The notes: a model not told the origin generated them from the sequence alone. A stretch of DNA of 64,000 bases from Marinicella meishanensis (GCF_019931145.1 NZ_JAIOUV010000001.1:1-64000); one strand, 5' to 3'. Shown: positions 38,013 through 47,128, counted from the first letter of the stretch. Numbers and translations are program-made.

Positions 38013-38173
38013 TGTTTTTTTTGGGCATGTATTGGGGGTATGACCCACCCTGCTGAGCTTTACACCTTTCAAAAATCACTGGGTGCCGGCCGCTGCCAGT
38101 AAGTCGATCATTTGGTTCATTGTATTCAGTCATAAGGAGTTGGCCCCATCCCATAAAATCCATCCTGCCACAA

Positions 38174-38206
38174 AAAACCCATCTTGATCGACTCAAGATG
38201 GGTTTT
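38174..38206 (-). terminator. Bidirectional intrinsic terminator
   Basis: A stem AAAACCCATCTTGA/TCAAGATGGGTTTT around TCGAC, with A- and T-runs on both sides. Serves the minus-strand gene at 38244 and can stop readthrough from the left. Confidence 0.8.
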
Positions 38207-38243
38207 GGTTTTTTTGCCATCGGCAGATGGCCTTGCTTTCAGG

Positions 38244-38816
38244 TCAGTTGTTGATGGTGTAGGTGGTGCATTGGATTTCATTGGTCATGCTGTTGGGGCA
38301 GTCTTTGTTCTGGCCACTGCCGCACAGACCAGTGAGCACCATGGCGTTGGGACAGGCCAATTGTTTGCCCCAGTCATTGGTGCTGTACCAGGTGGCCGTG
38401 TTGGTTTGCAGGCTGATGGAATCGACCGTGGCACAGGTGATGGAGTTGGTGTTGTCGTTGGCGCAGTCTTTGTTTTTACCAGATCCGCAGTAGTCCACCA
38501 CCACTTGTCCCGATGGACAAGCCAAGCGTTGGCCCCAGTTGTTGGTGGCATACAACTTTTCTGACGATGGGTTTCCCACTGTGGGTTCGCTGCAACAATA
38601 CAGCTGGGTTGACACCTTGCCTGTGGCGCCCGTACAGTCTTGGTTCTTGCCGCTGCCACAAATGCCAAAGGCGATGTTGGGCGACTGGCAAGCCAGGTTT
38701 TGTCCCCAACTGGATGAATCTTCCCAAGAACAGAATTCGCTGTACTGCCCGGCCATGACCGCTAAACATGGGGCCATCAACAACAGTGCGATGCTTTTTT
38801 TATGGATATTTTTCAT
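38244..38816 (-). CDS. Secreted Cys-rich protein with three CGSG repeats
   Basis: 190 aa with a signal peptide ending near VMAG. The mature protein is three copies of a 45-residue unit: SSWGQNLACxSPNxAF, GxCGSGKNQDC, a loop, and a closing Cys strand. Each repeat has WG(Q/K), LACP, and CGSGxNKDC, and five or six cysteines in register suggest internal disulfides. No enzyme signature. A strong terminator follows. Probably an extracellular binding or structural protein. Confidence 0.78.
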   Translation of the reverse strand: MKNIHKKSIALLLMAPCLAVMAGQYSEFCSWEDSSSWGQNLACQSPNIAFGICGSGKNQDCTGATGKVSTQLYCCSEPTVGNPSSEKLYATNNWGQRLACPSGQVVVDYCGSGKNKDCANDNTNSITCATVDSISLQTNTATWYSTNDWGKQLACPNAMVLTGLCGSGQNKDCPNSMTNEIQCTTYTINN

Positions 38817-39138
38817 GATACTTTTCTCTCTCTTTTTTCAAGCTGACAGATGCTGTCAGATCAAGCTCTGGATTGATGGGATCTGAAACTGTTGTCAGCC
38901 CATCAACACACCCATACATATTGTGTAAAAATATGTATATTTATATTATACACATTAATATTGTTCATTTTTGTTTATTTGCTTGTTTTGAAGCGAGCGC
39001 TCATGATGGTGGGCAGAGCCCACCCCAAAACATGGCCTTAAGCATGGATGGGATGGATGTTCAGAGAATCAAGGGATGACTGCCGGCGCAGGCATGACGG
39101 GGTGTCAGTCACCTCAGTTCTTGGATCAAAGATAAACA
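38817..39138. other. AT-rich intergenic region with degenerate REP
   Basis: No gene. It contains an AT-rich stretch (38920-38980) likely to carry the promoter of the Cys-rich protein gene, and a degenerate palindrome GGTGGGCAGAGCCCACC at 39008-39024. Confidence 0.45.
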
Positions 39139-39564
39139 TCACTGTGGTTCGATCAGTTTTCGGTCGAGCAACAATTGCTGGAATGCTTGCTGTTCATTGC
39201 GTTCAACCAGGCTGCCACAGAGGTACACCCTGCCGTTGTCTTTGACCATGAATGTGTGACGGGCGCCGATGGTCACCCGCACGCCACAAGACGCTTCGCT
39301 GATGTCGGTGTAAAGAAATTCCAATGATGTTGAATCATTTCTGTATTCACCTCTGGGACCCATCACAATTTTGAATGTGTCGTATGAATTATCGTATTCA
39401 GCATTCGGGTCTGCCACCATTTCAGCGGCAATGATTTCGGCTGAAAAAACATAATCAGCGTCGTCGAAGCGTTCACTGACCGTCGCGTGGGCGCAGGAGC
39501 AAGCCTTGCTTTGGGTGGAATATAAAAAACTTAAGAGGGCCATCATGGCGATTGATTTGGACAT
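39139..39564 (-). CDS. TIMP/NTR-like secreted protein
   Basis: 141 aa from ATG 39564 (AGGAG eight bases upstream; a start at 39624 would precede a proline-rich, non-signal stretch). The signal peptide is followed immediately by KACSCAHATVSERFDDADYVF. A mature N-terminus of Cys-x-Cys followed by a beta-barrel is the mark of TIMP/NTR domains: in animal TIMPs the first Cys chelates the zinc of the target metalloprotease. A conserved EASCGVRV and a late Cys could complete the disulfides. Given the two HExxH proteins in this window, a protease-inhibitor role is attractive but unproven. Confidence 0.72.
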   Translation of the reverse strand: MSKSIAMMALLSFLYSTQSKACSCAHATVSERFDDADYVFSAEIIAAEMVADPNAEYDNSYDTFKIVMGPRGEYRNDSTSLEFLYTDISEASCGVRVTIGARHTFMVKDNGRVYLCGSLVERNEQQAFQQLLLDRKLIEPQ

Positions 39565-39689
39565 CCTTTGACTCCTGTTTGGTGATTGACTGAATGACAA
39601 TGTAAGACCACGACCCGGGCTCATTGTTCCGCCGTTAGGTCGGTGGTGTCACCCCTGTGAGTATCATTCTGTGGCTTTCTGGATTATTC

Positions 39690-39719
39690 TTGACATCTAA
39701 TAGACTACATATGTAAACT
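39690..39719 (+). promoter_or_regulatory. Promoter and BlaI-type operator
   Basis: TTGACA at 39690-39695 is followed at 18 bp by TAAACT (39714-39719). Between and over the -10 lies the palindrome TACATATGTA (39706-39715), with the TACA/TGTA half-sites of BlaI/MecI operators. This suggests autorepression by the downstream BlaI-like protein. Confidence 0.6.
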
Positions 39720-39740
39720 ATGCCAAACCTTGGAGTTGTT

Positions 39741-40106
39741 ATGAACATTTCTGAAGCTGAATTCGTGATTCTGGACATTTTGTGGGACCACCCACCCTTG
39801 ACCATCGGGCAAATCATTGCGCGGGTGCCAGAGGCACAGCAATGGCATGAAAGCACCATCAAAACCATGGTGGCCCGCTTGACCAAGAAAGGCCACATCA
39901 GCCGGGCCAAAGACGGCAAGCAATATTTTTACCAAGCGGTGACCAAAAAATCGGCCGTGCTGGCCGATGAATCGAAATCATTCATTCACAAATTCTTTGC
40001 TGGCAATGTGGGGCCATTGATGGCTTATTTTGCCAAGCACAAGAACTTGACGGCAGCAGACATTGAACAGATTAATCAGATCATCAAGGAATTGAAAGAT
40101 GATTGA
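39741..40106 (+). CDS. BlaI/MecI-family repressor
   Basis: 121 aa from ATG 39741, GGAG upstream. Winged-helix repressor with the family segments SEAEFVILDILWDHPPLTIGQI and TIKTMVARLTKKGHISRAKDG, and a helical dimerisation and cleavage tail. Works in pair with the M56 peptidase whose ATG overlaps its end by 8 bp. Together they resemble the blaI/blaR1 sensor unit, but no beta-lactamase gene is adjacent. Confidence 0.92.
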   Translation: MNISEAEFVILDILWDHPPLTIGQIIARVPEAQQWHESTIKTMVARLTKKGHISRAKDGKQYFYQAVTKKSAVLADESKSFIHKFFAGNVGPLMAYFAKHKNLTAADIEQINQIIKELKDD

Positions 40107-41268
40107 TTGGTTGATCAAGTCGGCCATGCTGTCCTCAATCGCTTTGTTGTTGGTGGTGTTTTGCCGCCAATTCATTCGCCGGCGTTGGGGCGCGCAATCG
40201 GCCTATTGGTTTTGGGCCTTGGTGCCCTTGTCGGTGTTGGCCTACCTGTTCCGCGATTCATCGCAGGTGGTCACCCACAGCCAATTGATCCAAGGTTGGC
40301 TTGGACACCCGACCATCCCCACCTACGCTTCACCGGTGTTTGTGCAAAGCGCCCACATTCAATGGTTGACCGGCTGCTGGCTGCTGGGGTCTGGACTGAT
40401 GTTGGCGTACCAGATTGGCCGTTGGCGGGCCTTTAACAACCAACTCAAACAACACCGACAAGACGTCAAATTGAACACGGCCCTGTTGGCCACCTTTGAT
40501 GGTTTATCCCGACGCCCTGCGGTGTATGCATCCAATCGCATCACCACCCCGTTTGTCACTGGCTTGTGGCGGGCGGCGATTTATTTACCACATGATTTTA
40601 CGGACCGTTACTCCGCCGAAGAACAGCGCATGATTCTGACCCATGAAGTCATGCACCTGCGCCGCAAAGACCTGTACGTGCAGTTGTTGGCCGAAGGGTT
40701 TCGGGTGGTTTATTGGTGCAATCCGTTGGTCCACATTTTCTGGAATGAATTCATTCAGGACCAGGAAATCGCTTGTGATGGTTCGGTGGTTCAGTCACTC
40801 AATCAGACGGAAAAAAACCACTATGCAAGCGCCCTGAGGAATGTGGCTGTGGCCCAGCTGCTGCCGCATTCTTTGACTTTTTTAAACCACAAATATGTGA
40901 GGTATGAAATGCTGAAATATCATGATGTTGAACTGAATCACCCGCTCAAAGGCGGCCTGTTATTGGCCCTATCGGCGCTGTTCTTTTTGGGCAGCACGCA
41001 ATGGGTTTTTGCCGAGGCCAACCCCGCCGATCGCGGCCCCTTGGTCAGCTATGAATTCAACGCCACCCCAGCCAAAGACATCGTCCAATTGATTGCTTTG
41101 TCGGTCCCTGGTGAAGAAACTCTGGTCAATCTGGATGTGTTGGAAGGCGTGGTGGTGGATGCCAAGGCCGAGGAAGTGCATGCCTTTGATTTTCTCAAGC
41201 GCCTGTTACAAGACCACGGCATTCGCTTTGAGCGGCAAGGCCTTGAATGGGTGTTTGCCAAAATCTAA
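40099..41268 (+). CDS. BlaR1-like M56 peptidase with C-terminal STN-like domain
   Basis: 389 aa. Four hydrophobic helices, the zinc-peptidase motif HEVMH at about residue 182 and IACDGSV, as in BlaR1/MecR1. In place of the usual penicillin-binding sensor, the C-terminus (residues about 315-389) is a short periplasmic domain reading FNATPAKDIVQLIALSV...VDAKAEEVHAFDFLKRLL, the pattern of an STN/secretin-TonB N-terminal domain. The sensor ligand is therefore probably not a beta-lactam. Activation should cleave the upstream BlaI-like repressor. Confidence 0.9.
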   Translation: MIDWLIKSAMLSSIALLLVVFCRQFIRRRWGAQSAYWFWALVPLSVLAYLFRDSSQVVTHSQLIQGWLGHPTIPTYASPVFVQSAHIQWLTGCWLLGSGLMLAYQIGRWRAFNNQLKQHRQDVKLNTALLATFDGLSRRPAVYASNRITTPFVTGLWRAAIYLPHDFTDRYSAEEQRMILTHEVMHLRRKDLYVQLLAEGFRVVYWCNPLVHIFWNEFIQDQEIACDGSVVQSLNQTEKNHYASALRNVAVAQLLPHSLTFLNHKYVRYEMLKYHDVELNHPLKGGLLLALSALFFLGSTQWVFAEANPADRGPLVSYEFNATPAKDIVQLIALSVPGEETLVNLDVLEGVVVDAKAEEVHAFDFLKRLLQDHGIRFERQGLEWVFAKI

Positions 41269-41400
41269 AGACAAACACACTGTCATATCAGAACAGGTGG
41301 GGTTGCTGTTTGGTCACGGAAACCCCACTTCAAGGCCTCAGGTTCAATGATACCTTCCCGGCTCAATTCTTACCAGTGCCATCACCAGCAACCAGGCCCA

Positions 41401-42234
41401 TCAAATCCTGGGCAACCACATGCCCAAGGTGGCGCCGAACACACCGAATGCGAGGATCAAACTGATGACGATGACCAGGCCGGCGGTGAGCCATCGCTTG
41501 GCCACTGAAGGACTGCGTTGGGCGCGCAGATACACCTCCAACAGCAACAAAGGCAAGAGGTAAACCAGGCCGTACAGCGCGGTCAAAAATGGTCCGGTGA
41601 AGCTGACCGGATCAAAACCCACCGGTTGACCGTGCCAGGTCAGCCAGGCCATCAAGCCCACCCGAAACAACCACACCCCGCTGACGGCCAGAAACAAGCG
41701 CAAAGCCCAGACACGATGTTGGGCAAAACGTTGCTGGCGCGCCAAGCGCAAGGCCATGATCGCGCACACCAAAATGATGCAGGCATTGATGGTGATGGCG
41801 ATGTGCCCGGTGAGGCCACCCACCACTTTTTCTGATCGGGTGAGGATCATGTACATGCCGCTGAGGCTCATGAGCAGGGCGGTGGTGACATACAAACGGC
41901 CATTCCAACGGTGGATGGCTGGCCACCGATGGCGGATTTGGGGTAGCAGCTGCAACAAGCCGCCGACGGTGATGGAGGCTGCCAACATCACATGCACCAC
42001 CACCGCGATGTTGCCCCCCACATCCCCTTCGATGTGACCGCCGGGCATCACGGTATTGAATCGCTCCAGGTCTTGGTTGAAGGTGGCCACGTAATACAAC
42101 ATGACGATGTAATATGAAAACATGGCTTGGCCCAGCAAGACGGTGGCAAACCAGAATTGGGCCGATCTTTGCAAAGCCTTTTGCGCCCATGCAGCCGATT
42201 GCCACCAGGGCGTTGGTAATGAGTTTGTGGTCAT
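41401..42234 (-). CDS. DUF2306-type membrane protein
   Basis: 277 aa, TGAGGAA before the ATG. About seven hydrophobic segments with the paired His motifs of the DUF2306 family (HVMLAASITVGGLLQLLP, IHRWNGRLYVTTALLMSLSG). Family members are integral membrane proteins of unknown function. Divergent from the AraC regulator gene at 42456, which may control it. Distantly similar to the protein at 18530. Confidence 0.83.
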   Translation of the reverse strand: MTTNSLPTPWWQSAAWAQKALQRSAQFWFATVLLGQAMFSYYIVMLYYVATFNQDLERFNTVMPGGHIEGDVGGNIAVVVHVMLAASITVGGLLQLLPQIRHRWPAIHRWNGRLYVTTALLMSLSGMYMILTRSEKVVGGLTGHIAITINACIILVCAIMALRLARQQRFAQHRVWALRLFLAVSGVWLFRVGLMAWLTWHGQPVGFDPVSFTGPFLTALYGLVYLLPLLLLEVYLRAQRSPSVAKRWLTAGLVIVISLILAFGVFGATLGMWLPRI

Positions 42235-42455
42235 TTTTAATTCCTCAACAATGATGAAAGAACGCCAATCAAGTCAACGGCAGCAGAACCACAAGCCATG
42301 ACCATCGATACTGGCAGCCAGAGCCAACTGTGGTATCATGTTTTTCAGCCGTTTGAATTTGCTCGACAACTCAGTCCATTATCGGATTCTGGTCGAACAA
42401 ATCATGCCGATTTGGAAATCGACCAGTATTGGTCAACCCATTGCAAAGCCAGCCG

Positions 42456-43511
42456 ATGAACCCAGTGCACAGACAGTTTGTTGCCGATCATGAGTCCAAC
42501 ACCCCCTTCCTATTTTCATGGACCCGGGTGCTGGAACGCTGCAAGCAATTTGAACCCTTGAACTTGATTTGGTGGGGTTTGGCTGCGTGCATTTGTTGTG
42601 CCACAATGGCCCGCTATGCCAGCGATCAAACCGGTTTGCGCTACGCCTTGATGGTGGTTTTGGGTTCAGGCGGCTGTGCCTGGTTTTGGCTGTTGAGTCG
42701 CTTCCTGTTCCGCAGCAAGCACGCATTGAAATCAAAAATCTGGCTCTTGGCCCCATTGATCATGGTGCTTGAAGCCACCGAAGCGCTGATGCCGCAAACC
42801 GGCTTGAGCACTGGCAGCATTGAATTCCATCGGGTGTTCGAAAATGTGGCCGCTTTCATTTGCATTGCCGCCATTGTTTTGGTGTGGCATGAGGCCCTGG
42901 CTGGCTTTCACAGCATACGCGCCAGAGCAGAGCGTCGCTTCCGCCTGCTTTTTCTGAGCGGATTCAGCCTGCCCGTGGCGGTGGCTGTATTGTGGGTGAT
43001 GGGCGCCGACGCCAACACCTTTGCCGGCACATGGAATGATGCCCTGCTGACTGCTTGTGCTTTGTTTGGCTTGGCTGGCAGCCGCTTGGCGGTTGCATAC
43101 CGTTTAAGGACACTACAGACCACAGCCAAAAACGAACTGAATCAAGAACACGTCGACCAAAGATTGGCGGAACAGGTGCTGCAAGCGATGCAAAACGATG
43201 CATTGCTAACCCAACCCAATTTAAAAGTATCTGACTTGGCCGACCACTTGGCCACACAAGAATACAAAGTGACCCGTTGTATCACCAATCAATTGGCCTA
43301 CCGCAACTTCAATCAGTTGGTCAATCACCACCGCATTGAACGGGCCATCGGGCTGTTCAAAGATCCAACTCACAACCACCGCCAGGTGGCCACCATCGCC
43401 TATGACTGTGGCTTCAATTCGCTGGGCCCATTCAACCGGGCTTTCAAGCAACACACCGACATGACGCCACGTGAATTCAGGCAACAGCTGTTGACCCAAT
43501 CCACAAGCTGA
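42456..43511 (+). CDS. Membrane-anchored AraC-family regulator
   Basis: 351 aa from ATG 42456 (a TTG at 42429 is less likely). Six hydrophobic segments in residues 30-210, then an AraC-type DNA-binding domain: VSDLADHLATQEYKVTRCIT, and the second HTH IAYDCGFNSLGPFNRAFKQHT with MTPREFRQ. Same design as the regulator at 17226. Targets unknown; the divergent DUF2306 gene is a candidate. Confidence 0.87.
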   Translation: MNPVHRQFVADHESNTPFLFSWTRVLERCKQFEPLNLIWWGLAACICCATMARYASDQTGLRYALMVVLGSGGCAWFWLLSRFLFRSKHALKSKIWLLAPLIMVLEATEALMPQTGLSTGSIEFHRVFENVAAFICIAAIVLVWHEALAGFHSIRARAERRFRLLFLSGFSLPVAVAVLWVMGADANTFAGTWNDALLTACALFGLAGSRLAVAYRLRTLQTTAKNELNQEHVDQRLAEQVLQAMQNDALLTQPNLKVSDLADHLATQEYKVTRCITNQLAYRNFNQLVNHHRIERAIGLFKDPTHNHRQVATIAYDCGFNSLGPFNRAFKQHTDMTPREFRQQLLTQSTS

Positions 43512-43550
43512 ACCCCAGGCCAATCACCCGTGCCGCTGATATCGGGGCCA

Positions 43551-43595
43551 ATCCAGCAATTTTTTGATAGCCGCTCAAATTGGGCTCTGCTTTAA
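43551..43595 (+). repeat. 45-bp dispersed repeat, copy 2
   Basis: Starts ATCCAGCAAT, carries TTTTGATAGCCG and ends GCTCTGCTTTAAT. It matches 28871-28915. Confidence 0.75.
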
Positions 43596-43736
43596 TGAAG
43601 CAACGATCATGGGCGGTTGGCCTAAATACTGGCTGGCCTGGGTTCTGAGCACAAACCCGGGAACACAACAACCCATGATCGACCGGTGATTGGGGCTTTG
43701 CCTCAATTAAACGTTCATTCAAGTAAACCGAATATC

Positions 43737-44357
43737 ATGCAACAATTGATCCGTCACAGTGGCTTGGCCTTGATCTTGGCCGGCCTGTTTTTAGTCATCT
43801 CCAGTGTGGTTTTTACCCCCTTTGTGGACTTCCAAGCCGCCTATGCCGACACCCTCACATCTGCGGCCTTCATGTACCGCATGGCTTTTGCCACCTTGTC
43901 GGTGGCTTGTTTGTTGTTCGGTTCGGTGGGGTTGTTTTTGCAGCACGATGGGATAGTGCGCGCCCGGCGCTGGCGCACCGCCGCTTTTTTCTGGGTGTTT
44001 TTTGGCACCGCTTGTATGTTTGCCAATGAATTCCATCATTTGTTTGTGTTGCCTGATTTGGCCGGCATCATCCCCCAAGCGATGAATCAGTATGATGCCA
44101 GTGATCATTTTGGTCGATTCTTGGCCAGTGGGCTGCTGGCCATCTTGGGTTTTGGGGTGGGGTGGCTGGTCTACATGCTGGCTTTGTTGTTCTCTGGATA
44201 CCTGCAAAAAACTGGGCCGCTTTGGGTCATCAGCGGTATGTTGCTGGTACCCCTGCTTTCTGGCTTGCTGTCACCCATGTGGGGTGGTGCCATCGGCAGC
44301 CTGGCGATGGGCGTGGGTTTCTGTTGGCTGGGCGGTGAACTGCTGAAAGCGGACTGA
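43737..44357 (+). CDS. Six-TM membrane protein, unknown
   Basis: 206 aa from ATG 43737; the earlier ATG 43686 would add 17 polar residues. Six hydrophobic segments (SGLALILAGLFLVISSVVF, LSVACLLFGSVGLF and others), little else conserved. Resembles small DoxX/DUF998-like proteins only loosely. Confidence 0.7.
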   Translation: MQQLIRHSGLALILAGLFLVISSVVFTPFVDFQAAYADTLTSAAFMYRMAFATLSVACLLFGSVGLFLQHDGIVRARRWRTAAFFWVFFGTACMFANEFHHLFVLPDLAGIIPQAMNQYDASDHFGRFLASGLLAILGFGVGWLVYMLALLFSGYLQKTGPLWVISGMLLVPLLSGLLSPMWGGAIGSLAMGVGFCWLGGELLKAD

Positions 44358-44358
44358 T

Positions 44359-45726
44359 TCAATCACCACCAAAGCCATTGGCAAAAATCACGTCGTCGTC
44401 ATCGAGGATGGTGCCGGTGGCTGAGCCATCGGCGATGTTGGCATTGACTGGGTTGCTTAACTGGACCTGAAATGTTTCGTCGCCTTCATACAATTGATCA
44501 CCCAAGACATCGACGGTGATGGTTTTTTGCTGCTCGCCTGGGGCGAAAGTCAAGGCATCAGACACCGCGAAGTAATCTGTGCCGGCCAACGCACTGCCAT
44601 CGGCGGTGGCATAACTCACGTCAATTGGATCGAGACCCGGAAAACTCAAGTTCACAGTGAAGTCAAATGCCGTGGTCCCGGCATCACCCTCAAGCAAGGT
44701 CACATCATCAATCGACAAATCCAAAATGGGTGAAAAACCAAAATTCAGGTCATCGATGGTTTGGTTGCTGGCGAGGCTGACCAAGGTGGGATTCATGCCT
44801 GTTGTCAATAACACACCGCTGGGGATGGTGGGCGCATCCAAGGCCACCGCGTAATTGCCGCCGGCCAAACAATTAAACGCATACAGCCCTTGGGCGGTGG
44901 TTGATTCGGGCTCGCCGGGGTCTTTGATGTTGTTGCCGTTTTCATCGAGATAAACCACCAGGTCATCGATCGGCGTTTCATTGGCCGGCGGCGCTGGGTC
45001 ATTGACTCCGTTGCCATTGCGGTCCAGCCAGACCAAACCACCGATGTTGGCCGGTTCGATCAAGCGGGGGACGATGTTGATATCAAAATCGGCACCATAA
45101 ACAGTCAGTAAATTTTCATAACCAAAGCCTGTGGTAAAAATGTGATTGGACTCATCCGCTTCACCTTCGGCCACCGGGCAGCCAGGCGGCCCCAAACAAG
45201 AGGTGGTGACCACCAACACATCATCAGCCCCACCCGGAAAGATTTCCACCCCCACATGAAAGGCACCGGTGGTGGGTATTGGATTGGTGGGTAAATCAAT
45301 CCAGAATTCTGCAAATTCATTGGTGGTGGGGTCATTTTGTGGCACGCCTAAAACAGTCGGAGAGATGCTTGAAGTGCCACCAAGAAAAGCACCTGGGGCT
45401 CCAAAGCCATCATCATCGTAAACCATCACTTGAAAAGTCATGTCATCGTTGGCGTCGGTCAAGCCGCCCAAGCCAACCCGCACGGCATCAACGCCGGTGA
45501 CCCCAGGATTGGGTGAGAAATAACGTTCATAGACACCTTTGGGGTCGGTCGGCAAAACAGAATTCACCGGATCGGGCACGCCACTGATCCAACCGCCACC
45601 AAAACCATAATTGATCGGGGTGGGGCCGATGTTTTCCCACTGCGTGTCCAACTCACCACACTGCGACCAGGCCTGATCAGCCACCCACATCAACAGCAAA
45701 TTACACCACAATAATCCAGCCTTCAT
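44359..45726 (-). CDS. Secreted SdrD-B/Calx-beta protein with IFANGFGGD tail
   Basis: 455 aa from ATG 45726 (GAGGG upstream; a GTG at 45735 is possible). After the signal peptide come a beta-rich region with a CLGPPGCP motif, an SdrD-B-like domain (GGLVWLDRNGNGVNDP, YLDENGNNIKDPGEP) and a Calx-beta domain (ITLLEGD type, VSYATADGSALAGTDY, DQLYEGDETFQVQLSNPVNA) with acidic calcium sites. The last residues DDVIFANGFGGD belong to the tail shared by five exported proteins. Likely surface-exposed adhesin-like protein. Confidence 0.83.
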   Translation of the reverse strand: MKAGLLWCNLLLMWVADQAWSQCGELDTQWENIGPTPINYGFGGGWISGVPDPVNSVLPTDPKGVYERYFSPNPGVTGVDAVRVGLGGLTDANDDMTFQVMVYDDDGFGAPGAFLGGTSSISPTVLGVPQNDPTTNEFAEFWIDLPTNPIPTTGAFHVGVEIFPGGADDVLVVTTSCLGPPGCPVAEGEADESNHIFTTGFGYENLLTVYGADFDINIVPRLIEPANIGGLVWLDRNGNGVNDPAPPANETPIDDLVVYLDENGNNIKDPGEPESTTAQGLYAFNCLAGGNYAVALDAPTIPSGVLLTTGMNPTLVSLASNQTIDDLNFGFSPILDLSIDDVTLLEGDAGTTAFDFTVNLSFPGLDPIDVSYATADGSALAGTDYFAVSDALTFAPGEQQKTITVDVLGDQLYEGDETFQVQLSNPVNANIADGSATGTILDDDDVIFANGFGGD

Positions 45727-45799
45727 CTCCATCACCCTCAGTACAGACTCCAGTCATTGTAGCACCGAATGGACAGCCATGATCTGAATTGATTGCCAA

Positions 45800-45812
45800 T
45801 GGGCAAAGCCCA
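45800..45812 (+). repeat. Degenerate REP palindrome
   Basis: TGGGCAAAGCCCA, lacking the GTAG end. Confidence 0.45.
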
Positions 45813-45863
45813 GCCTGAAGTTACAAGATCAGTTAATTTTAAGGTGGCATCGATGCTGAGGGG

Positions 45864-47042
45864 TTAAGGTTTTGCTGCACAAAACCCTTTGGCACACAAC
45901 CACTGAGTCATCAACTCATAGTAGCCATCAACCAGTGGGTACTGCCAATAGTCTTCTTGTTGCGTCTCCAAAAAGTCGCCGGTGGGGCTGAGCCGCAGGT
46001 TGTGATCTGCGCCTTCAAACACCTTGATCACCAGGTCCTCACCCACATTCTTGCCGATGGTTTGCTCATACAGTTGTTTGGTGATGCGCCAATCCACTTG
46101 TCGGTCATTTTCACCAAAAATCGCCAGCACCGGAATGGACACTGCTTGCAACATGGGTTCAAAATCCTTGATCACGATTTCTAAACCATTTTTTGGATTG
46201 AATGAACTGCCTGATGCCATCCACTGGCTTTGGTTTTCTAGGTATTGTTTGCGGCCCGCTGCATATGCCAGGCTACCTGGTTCTGGTTCGTTATACGTTT
46301 GGCCGGTTAACTGTTGAACCAAGGCATCCTGCCAAAAGGGTTTGCTGGTAGCTAAATAAGTGGCATAGTCACCACCGGTCCAATAGACTTTGTTTTTATC
46401 AACCCAACCTTGATACACACTGTTGACTTTCGCCTCGTCATAACCAGCAATGGTCAACGTCGAGCGCAGCAGGTAGCCCCAGTTTTCATGGACCTCGGTA
46501 CCACTGACTGAAATCCAAAATCGAATGCTGGGTTCTTGGCTGATGGCCAATGGGGCAATCCAACCGGCGCGGCTGACACCCCACAAACCAATTTGATCGG
46601 ATCCTGGTTCTTCATTTTGATGCAGTTTTTTGACCGCGGCCAAAACCTCATCGGCACTGCTGGCAATCGGCTGATTGATGTCAAACTCACCTTCGCTGTC
46701 ACCACATCCGGGTTTGTCCCACACCACCACCGCAATGCCTTGCGCGGTCATGGCCGACCGCAAAGTCCGGTAGTGATCGCCTTGCACCACATTGGTGCGG
46801 CCATAGCCGTGGACGATGATGACTATGGATGTCGCCTCTGCGTGGCTCGGTCGACTGATGATGCCACTGAGTTTTTCCTGCTTGGGGGTGGTCAACCAAA
46901 ACGGTCCCGTGGTGAAGTCATCAGCCGCCAGGGTTTGGTTGGAAAAAGCAGCCAACAGCAGCCACCAAAAGCCCATCAAGAAACCACTCAATTGCATTTT
47001 TTTTTGCACCATCAATGTCCACTTGTTTTCAGTCCGAATCAT
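45864..47042 (-). CDS. Secreted alpha/beta hydrolase (acyl-CoA/peptidase-like)
   Basis: 392 aa. Signal peptide; then an alpha/beta hydrolase core: IIVHGYGRTN (oxyanion), GVSRAGW (nucleophile elbow GxSxxG), a helical cap with LTGQTYNEPEPG, VLAIFGENDRQVDW (acid Asp) and EGADHNLR (catalytic His). Related to the BAAT/dienelactone-hydrolase-like group found in secreted esterases. Possible alternative starts at Met11 or Met16. Substrate unknown. Confidence 0.86.
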   Translation of the reverse strand: MIRTENKWTLMVQKKMQLSGFLMGFWWLLLAAFSNQTLAADDFTTGPFWLTTPKQEKLSGIISRPSHAEATSIVIIVHGYGRTNVVQGDHYRTLRSAMTAQGIAVVVWDKPGCGDSEGEFDINQPIASSADEVLAAVKKLHQNEEPGSDQIGLWGVSRAGWIAPLAISQEPSIRFWISVSGTEVHENWGYLLRSTLTIAGYDEAKVNSVYQGWVDKNKVYWTGGDYATYLATSKPFWQDALVQQLTGQTYNEPEPGSLAYAAGRKQYLENQSQWMASGSSFNPKNGLEIVIKDFEPMLQAVSIPVLAIFGENDRQVDWRITKQLYEQTIGKNVGEDLVIKVFEGADHNLRLSPTGDFLETQQEDYWQYPLVDGYYELMTQWLCAKGFCAAKP

Positions 47043-47128
47043 TATGACAAATCAAGCCTGAAATAATCAGTGCCAGAATGTCTATTTACTGGCTAAACTC
47101 TGAACAAAGCAGCAGGGTAATCGATGAT

